Assembly: GCF_900455735.1 (NCBI RefSeq)
Contig: NZ_UAUI01000001.1
Coordinates: 930,001-994,000, forward strand
From: Rhodococcus wratislaviensis
GTDB taxonomy: Bacteria > Actinomycetota > Actinomycetes > Mycobacteriales > Mycobacteriaceae
Direction of reading: 5' to 3'
Length of the DNA stretch: 64,000 nucleotides
The translations under genes and the position numbers were made by a program. Numbering within the stretch: the stretch's first letter is position 1; each line of letters opens with the position of its first letter. The notes below the pieces were generated by a model. The model saw only the letters and a program-made list of their open reading frames with translations. It was not told where the DNA came from and made no database searches. Below are positions 17,034 through 25,206 of the stretch, piece by piece.

Positions 17034-17774
17034 TCACGCCACATGTGCGTCGCGCAGATTCGCTGCCTCCTCCAGGAGGTCGGGGTCAGCGGTCCGTTCG
17101 TGGACCACGCCGAGTTCGGCGAGGATCGCGGCCCGGACCTGTTCGAGGGTGACGTCCGGGTTCAGGTCCGTCAGGGACGCCGCCGTGCCGGGGTCGAACT
17201 CCAGCTCGAGGGCGGCATTGACATCGGTGAGCACCGCCCGCACGGGGTCGGGATCGGACACCACCAGTTCGAAACCGAAGAGCCACGCCCCGGCGACTAT
17301 TCGCTGCGCGGTTCCTGCCAGCTTGACGCGGCCTGCGCCGTTCACCGTCCAATCACCGGGGCAATACTCACCAGGCACCGGTCCGATGCGCGCATCGACA
17401 CCGAGCTTCCTCAGCACCGCGACGAGCCTCGGGGTGATGCGCTGGAAGCGCGGGCGGGCCCCGACCATGCCCTCGGCGTCCCGGGAGATCATCTCCACGA
17501 CGAGGCTCTGCTCGTGGTAGGCCGCCGCCCGACCTCCGGCGCCGCGGACGACGGGGGTGAATCCGTGTTGCCGCGCCACCGCGGTGGCGGCCGGAAACTG
17601 CGCTCGAACAGCGTCCAGCCGCCCGAACGACAGCGTTCGCGCGGGACTGTAGATGCGCACCAGCGCAGGGGCATTCGGCTCTCGCGCGGTGCGACGCAGA
17701 AGTGCCGTGGCGAGCGCCGCGTCCATCACGGGATCGTCCGGAAAGTGCGTGGTCAGCAACTGCCTGATCGTCAT
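17034..17774 (-). CDS. Lipoate-protein ligase A-like (biotin/lipoate ligase fold)
   Basis: 246 residues from ATG 17774 (MTIRQLLTTHF); an in-frame ATG at 17834 would add 20. PF03099-type fold: RTLSFGRLDAVRAQFP, then VVRGAGGRAAAYHEQSLVVEM, matching the RRxSGGG lipoyl-AMP loop in altered form, and the Lys of GRVKLAGTAQR (about 155-165). It may attach lipoate or octanoate to 2-oxoacid dehydrogenase or GcvH domains. The altered glycine loop leaves room for a non-canonical role. Convergent with pyruvate kinase, 60 bp apart. Confidence 0.75.
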   Translation of the reverse strand: MTIRQLLTTHFPDDPVMDAALATALLRRTAREPNAPALVRIYSPARTLSFGRLDAVRAQFPAATAVARQHGFTPVVRGAGGRAAAYHEQSLVVEMISRDAEGMVGARPRFQRITPRLVAVLRKLGVDARIGPVPGEYCPGDWTVNGAGRVKLAGTAQRIVAGAWLFGFELVVSDPDPVRAVLTDVNAALELEFDPGTAASLTDLNPDVTLEQVRAAILAELGVVHERTADPDLLEEAANLRDAHVA

Positions 17775-17987
17775 ACCGTTCCCGTCACTCCGTTCCGCAA
17801 CACACTGCCACGACGTCATTGCCGCAACCGGCACGTCACTCCAGTGTCGCCGAGCGGGACGACACGAGCACCCGCTTCGCCGCGCAGCTGCGCGCGACCC
17901 CCGGCGCGGGCGGAATGGCCGGGCCGGGAGTCGCGTCGCCCCGCCCGGCAGAACGGACCGCGGGAAATGGTGCTGCCGTGTGCGGAT

Positions 17988-18977
17988 TTACGCCCCTACG
18001 GCGGTTCGCGCAACCTCCTCGATACCTGCGGCGTCGAGCTTGTAGTGCCGGTACAGGTGGGTCGGCGGTCCGATCAGCGCGTATTCGTCCTTCACACCGT
18101 GCCGGACGACACGTGTGCCGTACCCGTGCTCGGCGACGACCTCCGCGACCGCGCCCCCGAGACCACCGATGACATTGTGTTCCTCCACGGTCAGGACGAT
18201 GCGGGACCGCTGCGCGGCGCGGGCGACGGCTTCGGTGTCGAGGGGCTTGACGGTGTGCATGTCGACGACACCCGTGGCGATGCCACCGGCGTTCAGTGCC
18301 CGCGCCGCCGCGAGCGCGGGATGCACCATCGACCCCGTGGCGATGATTGTCAGGTCGGTGCCGGCGCCGTGTTCGATGGCGGTGCCGATGGTGAAGGGGT
18401 GAGTGCCGTCGGCGTAGACGTCCGGGTCCTGACCACGGCCGATCCGGAAATAGATCGGTGCGGGATGATCGACGGCGGCACGGAGCGCGGACCCGAGCTG
18501 AGCGGTGTCGGCGGGGGCGATGACCGTGAGCCCGGGGATGCTGCGGGTGATGGCGAGGTCCTCGGTGGCGTGGTGCGAGGTGCCGTAGAAGCCGAGCGTG
18601 ATGCCGGCGTGATGGCCGATGAGCCGGACCGGCTGCTTGGTGTACGCGATGTCGGTGCGGATCTGCTCGCAGGCCAGGTAGGCCATGAACGACGCGAAGG
18701 TGGCGACGTACGGCTGGAGCCCCGTGGTGGCGAGTCCCGCTGCGGTGGAGACCATGTGCTGTTCGGAGATGCCGAACTGAACGTATCGGTCGGGGTGACG
18801 CTCCTGGAACGCGACCAGACCGTTCGAATACTTGAGATCGGCGGTTCCGGCGACGATGGGATGCCCCTCGTCGACCAGATCGGCCAATGTGTCGGCGAGT
18901 ATGTGGAAGCCGGGGGCCCGCTCGATCAGGGTAAGCAGGTGCCAGGACTCGGCCTGCAGGCCGGGTGCGACGCTCAT
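17988..18977 (-). CDS. Transketolase, C-terminal subunit
   Basis: 329 residues. Pyrimidine-binding and C-terminal domains of a split transketolase: Glu72 in FGISEQHMVS is the TPP-activating Glu, YVATFASFMAY follows, and the C-terminal domain runs from about 200 (LTIIATGSMVH, VVDMHTVKPLD). It starts inside the stop of the N-terminal subunit (ATGA overlap), so both chains are made together. Split transketolases occur in dedicated sugar routes (for example apulose-4-phosphate or sulfosugar cleavage) as well as in the pentose phosphate pathway. The adjacent ABC importer points to the former. Confidence 0.9.
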   Translation of the reverse strand: MSVAPGLQAESWHLLTLIERAPGFHILADTLADLVDEGHPIVAGTADLKYSNGLVAFQERHPDRYVQFGISEQHMVSTAAGLATTGLQPYVATFASFMAYLACEQIRTDIAYTKQPVRLIGHHAGITLGFYGTSHHATEDLAITRSIPGLTVIAPADTAQLGSALRAAVDHPAPIYFRIGRGQDPDVYADGTHPFTIGTAIEHGAGTDLTIIATGSMVHPALAAARALNAGGIATGVVDMHTVKPLDTEAVARAAQRSRIVLTVEEHNVIGGLGGAVAEVVAEHGYGTRVVRHGVKDEYALIGPPTHLYRHYKLDAAGIEEVARTAVGA

Positions 18978-19837
18978 CGGTTGTTCCTCAGTTCTTCGAT
19001 CGCGTTGATTTCGTCTTGTTCTGCCAGCCAGCCGAGATGCCAGCCGAATTCGGATTCCATGTAGGAGATGCCCTTGCCCTTGACGGTGTTCGCGATGATC
19101 ACGGCCGGGCGTGTTCGTTCGGGGTCCTCGACGATCGCGCGGAAGGTCGCGAGCAGTGCGCGGACGTCGTGTCCGTCGACCTCGTGCGCGTCCCATCCGA
19201 AGGCGCGCCATTTGTCGCCGAGCGGCTCGATGTTGGTCACGGTGTCGATGCGGCCGTCGAGGGAGTGGTCGTTGCGGTCGACGATCGCGATCAGGTTCGA
19301 GACGTCGTGGTGGGCCGCACTGAGCGCGGCTTCCCAGATCTGACCTTCGTGCAGTTCGCCGTCGCCGAGGAGGACGAAGACGTTGGAGGGGCGGCCCTGC
19401 AGGCGGGTGCCGAGAGCGATTCCGGTGCCGGTCGACAGGGCGTGCCCGAGCGATCCGCTGCTGAAATCGATGCCGGGGATCCGGGTCATGTCGGGGTGGT
19501 CGCCGAAGGCGTTGCCGAGGCGGGTGTACTCGTCGAGCTCGGCCGGGTCGAAGAACCCCCAATCCGCCAGGAGCGGATAGAGCGTCGCCGCGGCGTGGCC
19601 CTTGCCGAACAGGAAGCGGTCTCGGTCGGGCCAATCCGGCTCACCCTTCCGAAGCCGCATGACGCCGTAGTACAGGGTCGCGAGGATCTCGGCACAGGAG
19701 AAGCCGGAGGCGTAATGGCCGGTCTTGGCGATGGAGATGAGGCGGACCGTTTCGAGGCGTGCGAACAGCGCGCGTTCGGAGATCAGGTCGACGAGGTCGT
19801 CGTCGTGGTCGGTGACCGGTGGGGTTGGTGTCAGCAT
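18974..19837 (-). CDS. Transketolase, N-terminal (TPP-binding) subunit
   Basis: 287 residues from ATG 19837 (MLTPTPPVTDHDD); ATG 19873 would add 12 residues but would overlap one of two candidate operators. The TPP/Mg motif GDG-N is seen as LLGDGELHEGQIWEA (157-170) to VDRND (187-191). His41 (TGHYAS) and His81 (FGKGHAA) match phosphate and thiazole contacts. It needs the C-terminal subunit at 17988-18977. Divergent from an IclR regulator with GGAC-N5-GTCC repeats between. Confidence 0.88.
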   Translation of the reverse strand: MLTPTPPVTDHDDDLVDLISERALFARLETVRLISIAKTGHYASGFSCAEILATLYYGVMRLRKGEPDWPDRDRFLFGKGHAAATLYPLLADWGFFDPAELDEYTRLGNAFGDHPDMTRIPGIDFSSGSLGHALSTGTGIALGTRLQGRPSNVFVLLGDGELHEGQIWEAALSAAHHDVSNLIAIVDRNDHSLDGRIDTVTNIEPLGDKWRAFGWDAHEVDGHDVRALLATFRAIVEDPERTRPAVIIANTVKGKGISYMESEFGWHLGWLAEQDEINAIEELRNNR

Positions 19838-19858
19838 GGACGAAAAGTACCAACTGTC

Positions 19859-19907
19859 GGACGCCTTGTCCATAGAGCAGTAAAACTATTTGATGGACTG
19901 TTTGTCC
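19859..19907. promoter_or_regulatory. Paired GGAC-N5-GTCC operators between transketolase and IclR genes
   Basis: GGAC-GCCTT-GTCC (19859-19871) and GGAC-TGTTT-GTCC (19895-19907) are two copies of one palindrome 36 bp apart in a divergent promoter. A GATAAT -10-like element (19915-19920) ends 8 nt before the IclR ATG, implying a leaderless mRNA. The second palindrome lies in the expected -35 to -10 spacer. Binding by the adjacent IclR protein is inference. Confidence 0.55.
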
Positions 19908-19928
19908 GCTGAGCGATAATCTGAACGC

Positions 19929-20720
19929 ATGGCAAATGACGGAAGTTTGATGTTGGTACGCAAGGTCTCGGAGTTGCTCGACTTCCTGGCCAAGGGGGAG
20001 GCAACTGCCACCGAAATCGCGGAAGCGATCAACGAGCCGCGCAGCTCGATGTATCGCCTGCTGGCGAGCCTGCAGGAGGAAGACCTCGTGGAGGCGGGAT
20101 CGCGGCGCGGCAAGTTCCGCCTCGGATTCAAGCTGGTGTCGCTCGGCTCGGCGGTGGTCGAACGGTTCGACGAACGCCAATTCGCACAGCCGGTCATGGA
20201 ACGCCTGCACGCACTCACCGGCGAGACGGTGTTCCTCTGCGTCCCCCGCGGTGACCAGGCAGTGTGCATCGAACGCCTCGACGGCAAACGCGTGCAGTCG
20301 CTGGCCCTGCGCCTGGGCGGGTCCCTGCCCATGCATACCGGCGCCGCCTCCCGCGCCATCCTGGCCTTCCGGGACGAAAGCGAGTGGGAGGCCTACATCG
20401 CCCGCAACACCCCACTGACACGGCTGACCCCCTCCACCCCCGCCGAGCCGTCCGAACTGCGTGCACTGCTGCGGCGCACCCGCGAAGAGGGGATCGCGAT
20501 CAGCGACCAGGACGTGACGGTCGGCGTGGCGGCGATCGGCGTCCCGATCATCGACTACCAGGGCCGGGTCCGGGCGGCACTGTCGATCAGCGGCGTCCGT
20601 GAATCCATCCTCGGAGCCGACGGCGACCGCTGGAAGGCGGAGGTGATCAGCGGTGGACAGGAGATTTCTCGTGCCCTCGGCGTGGATCTCGCCGGCCGGA
20701 AGGTCGCGAACTTCGGGTAA
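19929..20720 (+). CDS. IclR family transcriptional regulator
   Basis: 263 residues. N-terminal winged HTH (about 8-65: LVRKVSELLDFLAKG, ATEIAEAINEPRSSMYRLLASL) and the C-terminal IclR effector domain (about 80-250: GGSLPMHTGAASRAILAF, EGIAISDQDVTVGVAAIGVPI). Divergent from the split transketolase and upstream of the SDR-ABC-ALDH genes, so probably the local regulator of both. The ligand is unknown; IclR proteins often sense sugar acids or aromatic acids. Confidence 0.92.
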   Translation: MANDGSLMLVRKVSELLDFLAKGEATATEIAEAINEPRSSMYRLLASLQEEDLVEAGSRRGKFRLGFKLVSLGSAVVERFDERQFAQPVMERLHALTGETVFLCVPRGDQAVCIERLDGKRVQSLALRLGGSLPMHTGAASRAILAFRDESEWEAYIARNTPLTRLTPSTPAEPSELRALLRRTREEGIAISDQDVTVGVAAIGVPIIDYQGRVRAALSISGVRESILGADGDRWKAEVISGGQEISRALGVDLAGRKVANFG

Positions 20721-20753
20721 CGCCGCGCCCTACTCGCGCCTCCCCGCTTAGTT

Positions 20754-20771
20754 TGTCTCGCCTACTAGACA
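20754..20771. promoter_or_regulatory. Inverted repeat upstream of the SDR-ABC operon
   Basis: TGTCT-N8-AGACA (20754-20758 and 20767-20771) lies 34 nt after the IclR stop and 72 nt before the SDR start. It may be an operator or part of the operon promoter. It does not match the GGAC-N5-GTCC boxes at 19859-19907. Confidence 0.3.
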
Positions 20772-20843
20772 TGTCGTCCGTGAAGTGAGACAGTGGTGAG
20801 CACCACAGTCCGTGGTACGACTCACCAGCAGGAAGGCAAGGAC

Positions 20844-21632
20844 ATGAGCGGCGAGCTCCACGACCGCGTGGTCGTGATCACCGGTGCAGGGGGCGGCATC
20901 GGCGGGGCCTGTGTTCGACACGTGCTCGCGGCGGGGGCCAAGGTGGTCGGCGCCGATCTCGACGTCACCACCTCGGACCTGCCCCACGATTCCGAGCACC
21001 TACGCCTGACGCAGGTCGACCTCCTCGATCCGTCCGGCGCGCAGACGATGATCGACTTCGCGCTCCACGAGTTCGGACGCGTCGACGTCCTGGTCAACAA
21101 CGCCGGCGTCGCGCCGGTACGCGACAGCTTCCTGACGACATCCGACGAAGACTGGGCCCTCACGCTGGACCTCAACCTGATGGGCTACGTCCGGGCGTCC
21201 CGTGCCGCGATCACAGCGATGCGCCGGCACGGCGACGGCGCCCTCGTCCACATCGCATCGGAAGCGGCCCGGATGCCCAATCCCCGGTTGCCCGACTACA
21301 GCGTCTCCAAAGCTGCAATTCTGATGCTCTCGAAAGTCCTCGCCGCGGAGTTCACCCCCGACGGCATCCGGTCGAACGTCGTGTCGCCGGCGTTCATCCG
21401 ATCTCCGATCTACGACCGGCCCGGCGGTATCGCCGATTCACTGGCGGCCGAGTTCGGCGTCGACAAAGAGACTGCGCTCGCCAAATACGTTGAATTGAAC
21501 AAGATCCCGGTGGGCCGGCTGGGAACCGTGGACGAGGTGGCGGGAATCGTCGTCTATCTCGCGTCCACCCGCGCAAGTTTCGTGTCGGGGGCGAATTTCT
21601 GCATCGACGGCGGCGTCACGCCCGTCGTCTGA
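20844..21632 (+). CDS. SDR family oxidoreductase
   Basis: 262 residues from ATG 20844, with AGGAAGGCAAGG upstream. Classical SDR: TGAGGGIGG (13-21), ADLD after beta-2 (37-40, NAD-preferring Asp), NNAG (85-88), catalytic Ser139, Tyr152 and Lys156 (YSVSK). First gene of a rightward operon with an RbsBAC-type importer. It probably oxidises a polyol or sugar taken up by that importer. The substrate is not inferable from sequence. Confidence 0.9.
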   Translation: MSGELHDRVVVITGAGGGIGGACVRHVLAAGAKVVGADLDVTTSDLPHDSEHLRLTQVDLLDPSGAQTMIDFALHEFGRVDVLVNNAGVAPVRDSFLTTSDEDWALTLDLNLMGYVRASRAAITAMRRHGDGALVHIASEAARMPNPRLPDYSVSKAAILMLSKVLAAEFTPDGIRSNVVSPAFIRSPIYDRPGGIADSLAAEFGVDKETALAKYVELNKIPVGRLGTVDEVAGIVVYLASTRASFVSGANFCIDGGVTPVV

Positions 21633-21663
21633 CCGATCCAGACCAGCAAGAAGGAACAGCCTG

Positions 21664-22632
21664 ATGTCAGTTCACGATAGAACCTGCCCGCGTGCGAAAA
21701 CGCCGTCGAAGATAGTCGCTGCAGTGGGCACCGCGCTGATCGCGGCCGGCACCATGACAGCGTGCACGTCCGGCGCGGGTGCCGGAGACGACGGCAAGAC
21801 CACGATCGGCGTCACCCTCAACGCGGCGTCGAACCCCTTCTTCCTCGCGGAAGGCCAGGCGATCGAAGCGGCCGCCACCGAGAAGAGCGTGGAAGTGTCC
21901 GTTCAGTATGCCAATGCCGACGTCGCCGTGCAAAGCGACCAGATCGATACGTTCATCCGGCAGAAGGTCGACTCGATCATCGTCGACGCCGTCGATTCCG
22001 ACGGCATCGGTCCCGCCTTGCTCCGGGCGACGCAGGCGAACATCCCCGTCGTCGCCGTCGATGTCACTGCGGTCGGTGCCGACGCGACCGTGACCAGCGA
22101 CAACGTCCAGGCCGGCCGCGAAGCGTGCACGTATCTCGTCGAGCAACTCGGCGGCTCCGGCAAGGTGGCCATCGTCGACGGGGCCGCGGTATCGGCGATC
22201 GCGGACCGCATGCAGGGATGCCGGGAAGCGTTCGACGCCCACCCGGGCATCGAGGTCGTCGCTACTCAGCGCGCAGATCTCACCCGTGACAAGGCCATGA
22301 ACGTCGCGAGCACCATCCTCACCGCGAACCCCGACGTGGACGGCTTCTTCGGCGTCAACGATCCCACCGCGATCGGAATCTCCCTCGCTGCACAGCAGAA
22401 GGGCACCGACGTGAAGGTCGTCGGAGTGGACGGCGCGAAACAACTGACCGACCTCCTCGGCAAGAGTTCCATCATCGCCACCTCGGGGCAGGACCCCGCC
22501 CAGCTCGGCCGCTCGGGACTCGACACCGCTGTTCGTCTCGCCGCCGGCGAGAAGGTCGACAGCGCACCGACATTGATTCCCACCGTCCTCGTCACCGCGG
22601 ACACCATCACCGCCTACAAGACCTGGGGATGA
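21664..22632 (+). CDS. Sugar ABC transporter, substrate-binding lipoprotein (RbsB-like)
   Basis: 322 residues. Signal peptide with lipobox TMTAC, lipidated Cys34. The mature part is a periplasmic-binding type I fold: TIGVTLNAASNPFF, VDSIIVDAVDSDG, DAAVTSDN-like hinge (ATVTSDN), GFFGVNDPTAIG and KVVGVDGAKQ. Delivers a sugar or polyol to the RbsA/RbsC-like pair encoded next. RbsB-family proteins bind pentoses, hexoses, polyols and AI-2. Confidence 0.92.
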   Translation: MSVHDRTCPRAKTPSKIVAAVGTALIAAGTMTACTSGAGAGDDGKTTIGVTLNAASNPFFLAEGQAIEAAATEKSVEVSVQYANADVAVQSDQIDTFIRQKVDSIIVDAVDSDGIGPALLRATQANIPVVAVDVTAVGADATVTSDNVQAGREACTYLVEQLGGSGKVAIVDGAAVSAIADRMQGCREAFDAHPGIEVVATQRADLTRDKAMNVASTILTANPDVDGFFGVNDPTAIGISLAAQQKGTDVKVVGVDGAKQLTDLLGKSSIIATSGQDPAQLGRSGLDTAVRLAAGEKVDSAPTLIPTVLVTADTITAYKTWG

Positions 22633-22635
22633 ACC

Positions 22636-24171
22636 ATGGGTACGCTCACGAAGGTCCCCGCCGCGCGACTCGAAGGGATCACGAAGTCCTTCAACGGCAA
22701 CTCTGTCCTGCGCGGGGTGTCATTGTCCTTGCAGTCCGGATCGGTGTCCGTCCTCGCCGGTGAGAACGGTGCAGGCAAATCGACCCTGATCAAGGTGCTG
22801 ACCGGAATTCACCAACCGGACTCGGGAACGATCCACGTCGCCGGCAACCCAGCGCACTTCACCGGCCCCGGCGACGCACGCGCACACGGACTCACGGTCA
22901 TCCATCAAGAGCTGAGCGTGGTTCCCGAACTCACCGTCGCCGAGAACATGGTGCTCGGCCGGGAGCCGCGGCGGCGCCTGGGTCGATTGGACCGCGGTGC
23001 CGCCCGCCGACTCGCGGTCGCCGCCCTGGCCCGGGTGGGGTCGACCATCCGTCCCGAAACCTATGTGGCCGAACTCAGTACGGGGCAGCAACAGTTGGTC
23101 GAGATCGCCCGCGCCCTGTCCGAAGAGCCACGGATCCTCGTTCTCGACGAGCCGACTGCCGCACTCTCTCAAGACGAGGCCGACAACCTGCTCCGCCTGG
23201 TCGCCGAACTCAAGGCGCACGGTCTGGCCATGTTGTACATCAGTCACCGGATGGCGGAAATCGACCGCATCGCCGATCACGTCACCGTCCTCCGCGACGG
23301 TGTCGTCGCCGACACGATGGCCCGAGCGGAGATGACCCCGGACCGGATCGTCACCTCGATGGTGGGCAGGCCGGTCGAGGCGATGTATCAGCACCGGCGA
23401 CCCACGGCACGCACCGACGTCCGACTCCAGGTCAGCGACCTCTCCTCCGACCGAGTGCAACCCTGCTCCCTCGAGGTCCGCGCGGGAGAGGTCGTCGGAT
23501 TGGCCGGCATCGTCGGCGCCGGCCGAAGCGAACTGTGCCGCCTGGTAGCAGGCGTCGACAAAGCCGCGGCCGGCCGGGTCGAGGTCGGCGACCAACACGT
23601 CGACCTCGGCAACCCCCGCTCGACCGCGGCAGCCGGGATCGTGATGCTCCCGGAGAGCCGTAAGGAACAGGGCCTGTTCCTCGACATGTCGATCGCCGAC
23701 AACGTCTGCCTCGGTACGGCGTTCGGCCGCCACCGCTTCGGCCGGACCTCGCCGGCAGCATTGGAACGCGCGGCCACTCGGTACACCGAGCAGATGCGCG
23801 TCAAAACCACCGGCGTCGACCAGCGCGTCGGGGACCTCTCCGGCGGCAATCAGCAGAAGGTCCTGCTCGCACGCTGTCTGGCCAAGCAACCGTCGGTACT
23901 CATCCTCGACGAACCCACCCGCGGCGTCGACATCGGAGCCAAGGCCGACATCTACGCGCTCATCAACGAGGTCGCATCGAAAGGCGTTGCAATACTGTTG
24001 ATCTCCTCTGAACTTCCGGAGGTCATCGGACTCTCCGACCGCATCCTCGTCATGCGCGAAGGCGGGATCGTCGCCGAGCTCTCCGGCGACTCCATGACCG
24101 AGGAAGACATCATCCGGCACGCCACCGGAAGCGCGACTGCCCCTCCATCGCTCACCGAGGTAATCTCATGA
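22636..24171 (+). CDS. Sugar ABC transporter, tandem ATPase (RbsA-like)
   Basis: 511 residues, two ABC domains. The first has Walker A GENGAGKST (42-50), signature LSTGQQQLVEIARAL and Walker B ILVLDEPTAAL. The second has the degenerate loop IVGAGRSEL, as usual in RbsA-type proteins, signature LSGGNQQKVLLARCL and LILDEPTRGVDIGAKADIY. The start is 3 nt after the binding-protein stop, and the stop overlaps the permease start (ATGA). Confidence 0.95.
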   Translation: MGTLTKVPAARLEGITKSFNGNSVLRGVSLSLQSGSVSVLAGENGAGKSTLIKVLTGIHQPDSGTIHVAGNPAHFTGPGDARAHGLTVIHQELSVVPELTVAENMVLGREPRRRLGRLDRGAARRLAVAALARVGSTIRPETYVAELSTGQQQLVEIARALSEEPRILVLDEPTAALSQDEADNLLRLVAELKAHGLAMLYISHRMAEIDRIADHVTVLRDGVVADTMARAEMTPDRIVTSMVGRPVEAMYQHRRPTARTDVRLQVSDLSSDRVQPCSLEVRAGEVVGLAGIVGAGRSELCRLVAGVDKAAAGRVEVGDQHVDLGNPRSTAAAGIVMLPESRKEQGLFLDMSIADNVCLGTAFGRHRFGRTSPAALERAATRYTEQMRVKTTGVDQRVGDLSGGNQQKVLLARCLAKQPSVLILDEPTRGVDIGAKADIYALINEVASKGVAILLISSELPEVIGLSDRILVMREGGIVAELSGDSMTEEDIIRHATGSATAPPSLTEVIS

Positions 24172-25187
24172 CCACCCGACTTCCCTCCCCCACCCTGCCG
24201 GCGGCGCCGCACCGCTCCCCGCGGTCGAACGGCATCCGACACCACGTCACCGCACTCGCCGATCGGCTCGGCGTGGCGCTCGCACTCATCGTGCTGATCG
24301 CCGTGTTCTCCGCGGTCGCACCGTATTTCCTGTCGGTCGACAACCTTTTCGACGTCGCCCGGCAGATCTCCGTGACCGCCATACTCGGTGCGGGACTGAC
24401 CTTCGTCATCATGACCGGAGGCATCGACCTGTCCGTCGGTTCGGCGGTCGGCGTGACCGCGTTCGTCGCCGTCGCCCTCTCCATCAACGGCGCCCCCGCC
24501 CCGGTCGCCCTGCTCGGTGCGCTGGCCGCCGGCCTGGTCATCGGCTTGATCAACGGTGTGTTGGTGGCCGGACTCGGGCTGGCGTCGTTCATCGTCACCC
24601 TTGCCGCGCTGACGTACCTGCGCGGAGTGACGTACGTCGGTACCGACGGCAAGACCCTGTTCTCGACGGACCTCGGCTACGCCGTCCTCGGCCACGGCTC
24701 GATTCTCGGTGTGCCGATTCCGGTGCTCGTCATGGCCGCGGTCTTCGCGGGCGGGTGGTATCTGCTCAATCGCACCGTCTTCGGACGCTGGGTTCGCGCA
24801 GTCGGCGGCAACGCCGAAGCCGCACGGCTGGCCGGGATCCCGGTCCGGCGGGTGCTCACCACCGTGTACGTGATCTCCGGCATCTGCGCCGCCGTGGGCG
24901 GAATCATCGCGTCGGCCCGTCTGCAGAGCGCGGTGCCGGACCTCGGCGCCGGATACGAATTGTCGGCGATCGCCGCCGTGGTCCTCGGCGGAACGTCACT
25001 GATGGGTGGGCGAGGCTCACTGATCGGCACCTTGGTGGGTGCGGCGATCATCGGCGTCCTCGTCAACGGTATGACGCTGCTCGACGTCTCGACGTTCTAC
25101 CAGCAGATCATCCAGGGCGCGGTCATCGTGCTCGCGGTGGCGCTGGACCGGCTGCGCATCAAGTCCTCGGGGACGCAGCATGCTTGA
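24168..25187 (+). CDS. Sugar ABC transporter, permease (RbsC-like)
   Basis: 339 residues, BPD_transp_2 family. About 10 membrane segments. Family stretches FVIMTGGIDLSVGS (about 78-91), RWVRAVGGNAEAARLAGIPV (EAA-like loop) and LGGTSLMGGRGSLIGTLVGA. Forms the membrane channel with the RbsA-like ATPase. ATGA overlap with the preceding gene. Confidence 0.95.
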   Translation: MTTRLPSPTLPAAPHRSPRSNGIRHHVTALADRLGVALALIVLIAVFSAVAPYFLSVDNLFDVARQISVTAILGAGLTFVIMTGGIDLSVGSAVGVTAFVAVALSINGAPAPVALLGALAAGLVIGLINGVLVAGLGLASFIVTLAALTYLRGVTYVGTDGKTLFSTDLGYAVLGHGSILGVPIPVLVMAAVFAGGWYLLNRTVFGRWVRAVGGNAEAARLAGIPVRRVLTTVYVISGICAAVGGIIASARLQSAVPDLGAGYELSAIAAVVLGGTSLMGGRGSLIGTLVGAAIIGVLVNGMTLLDVSTFYQQIIQGAVIVLAVALDRLRIKSSGTQHA

Positions 25188-25206
25188 CACACGATCAAAG
25201 GAAACC

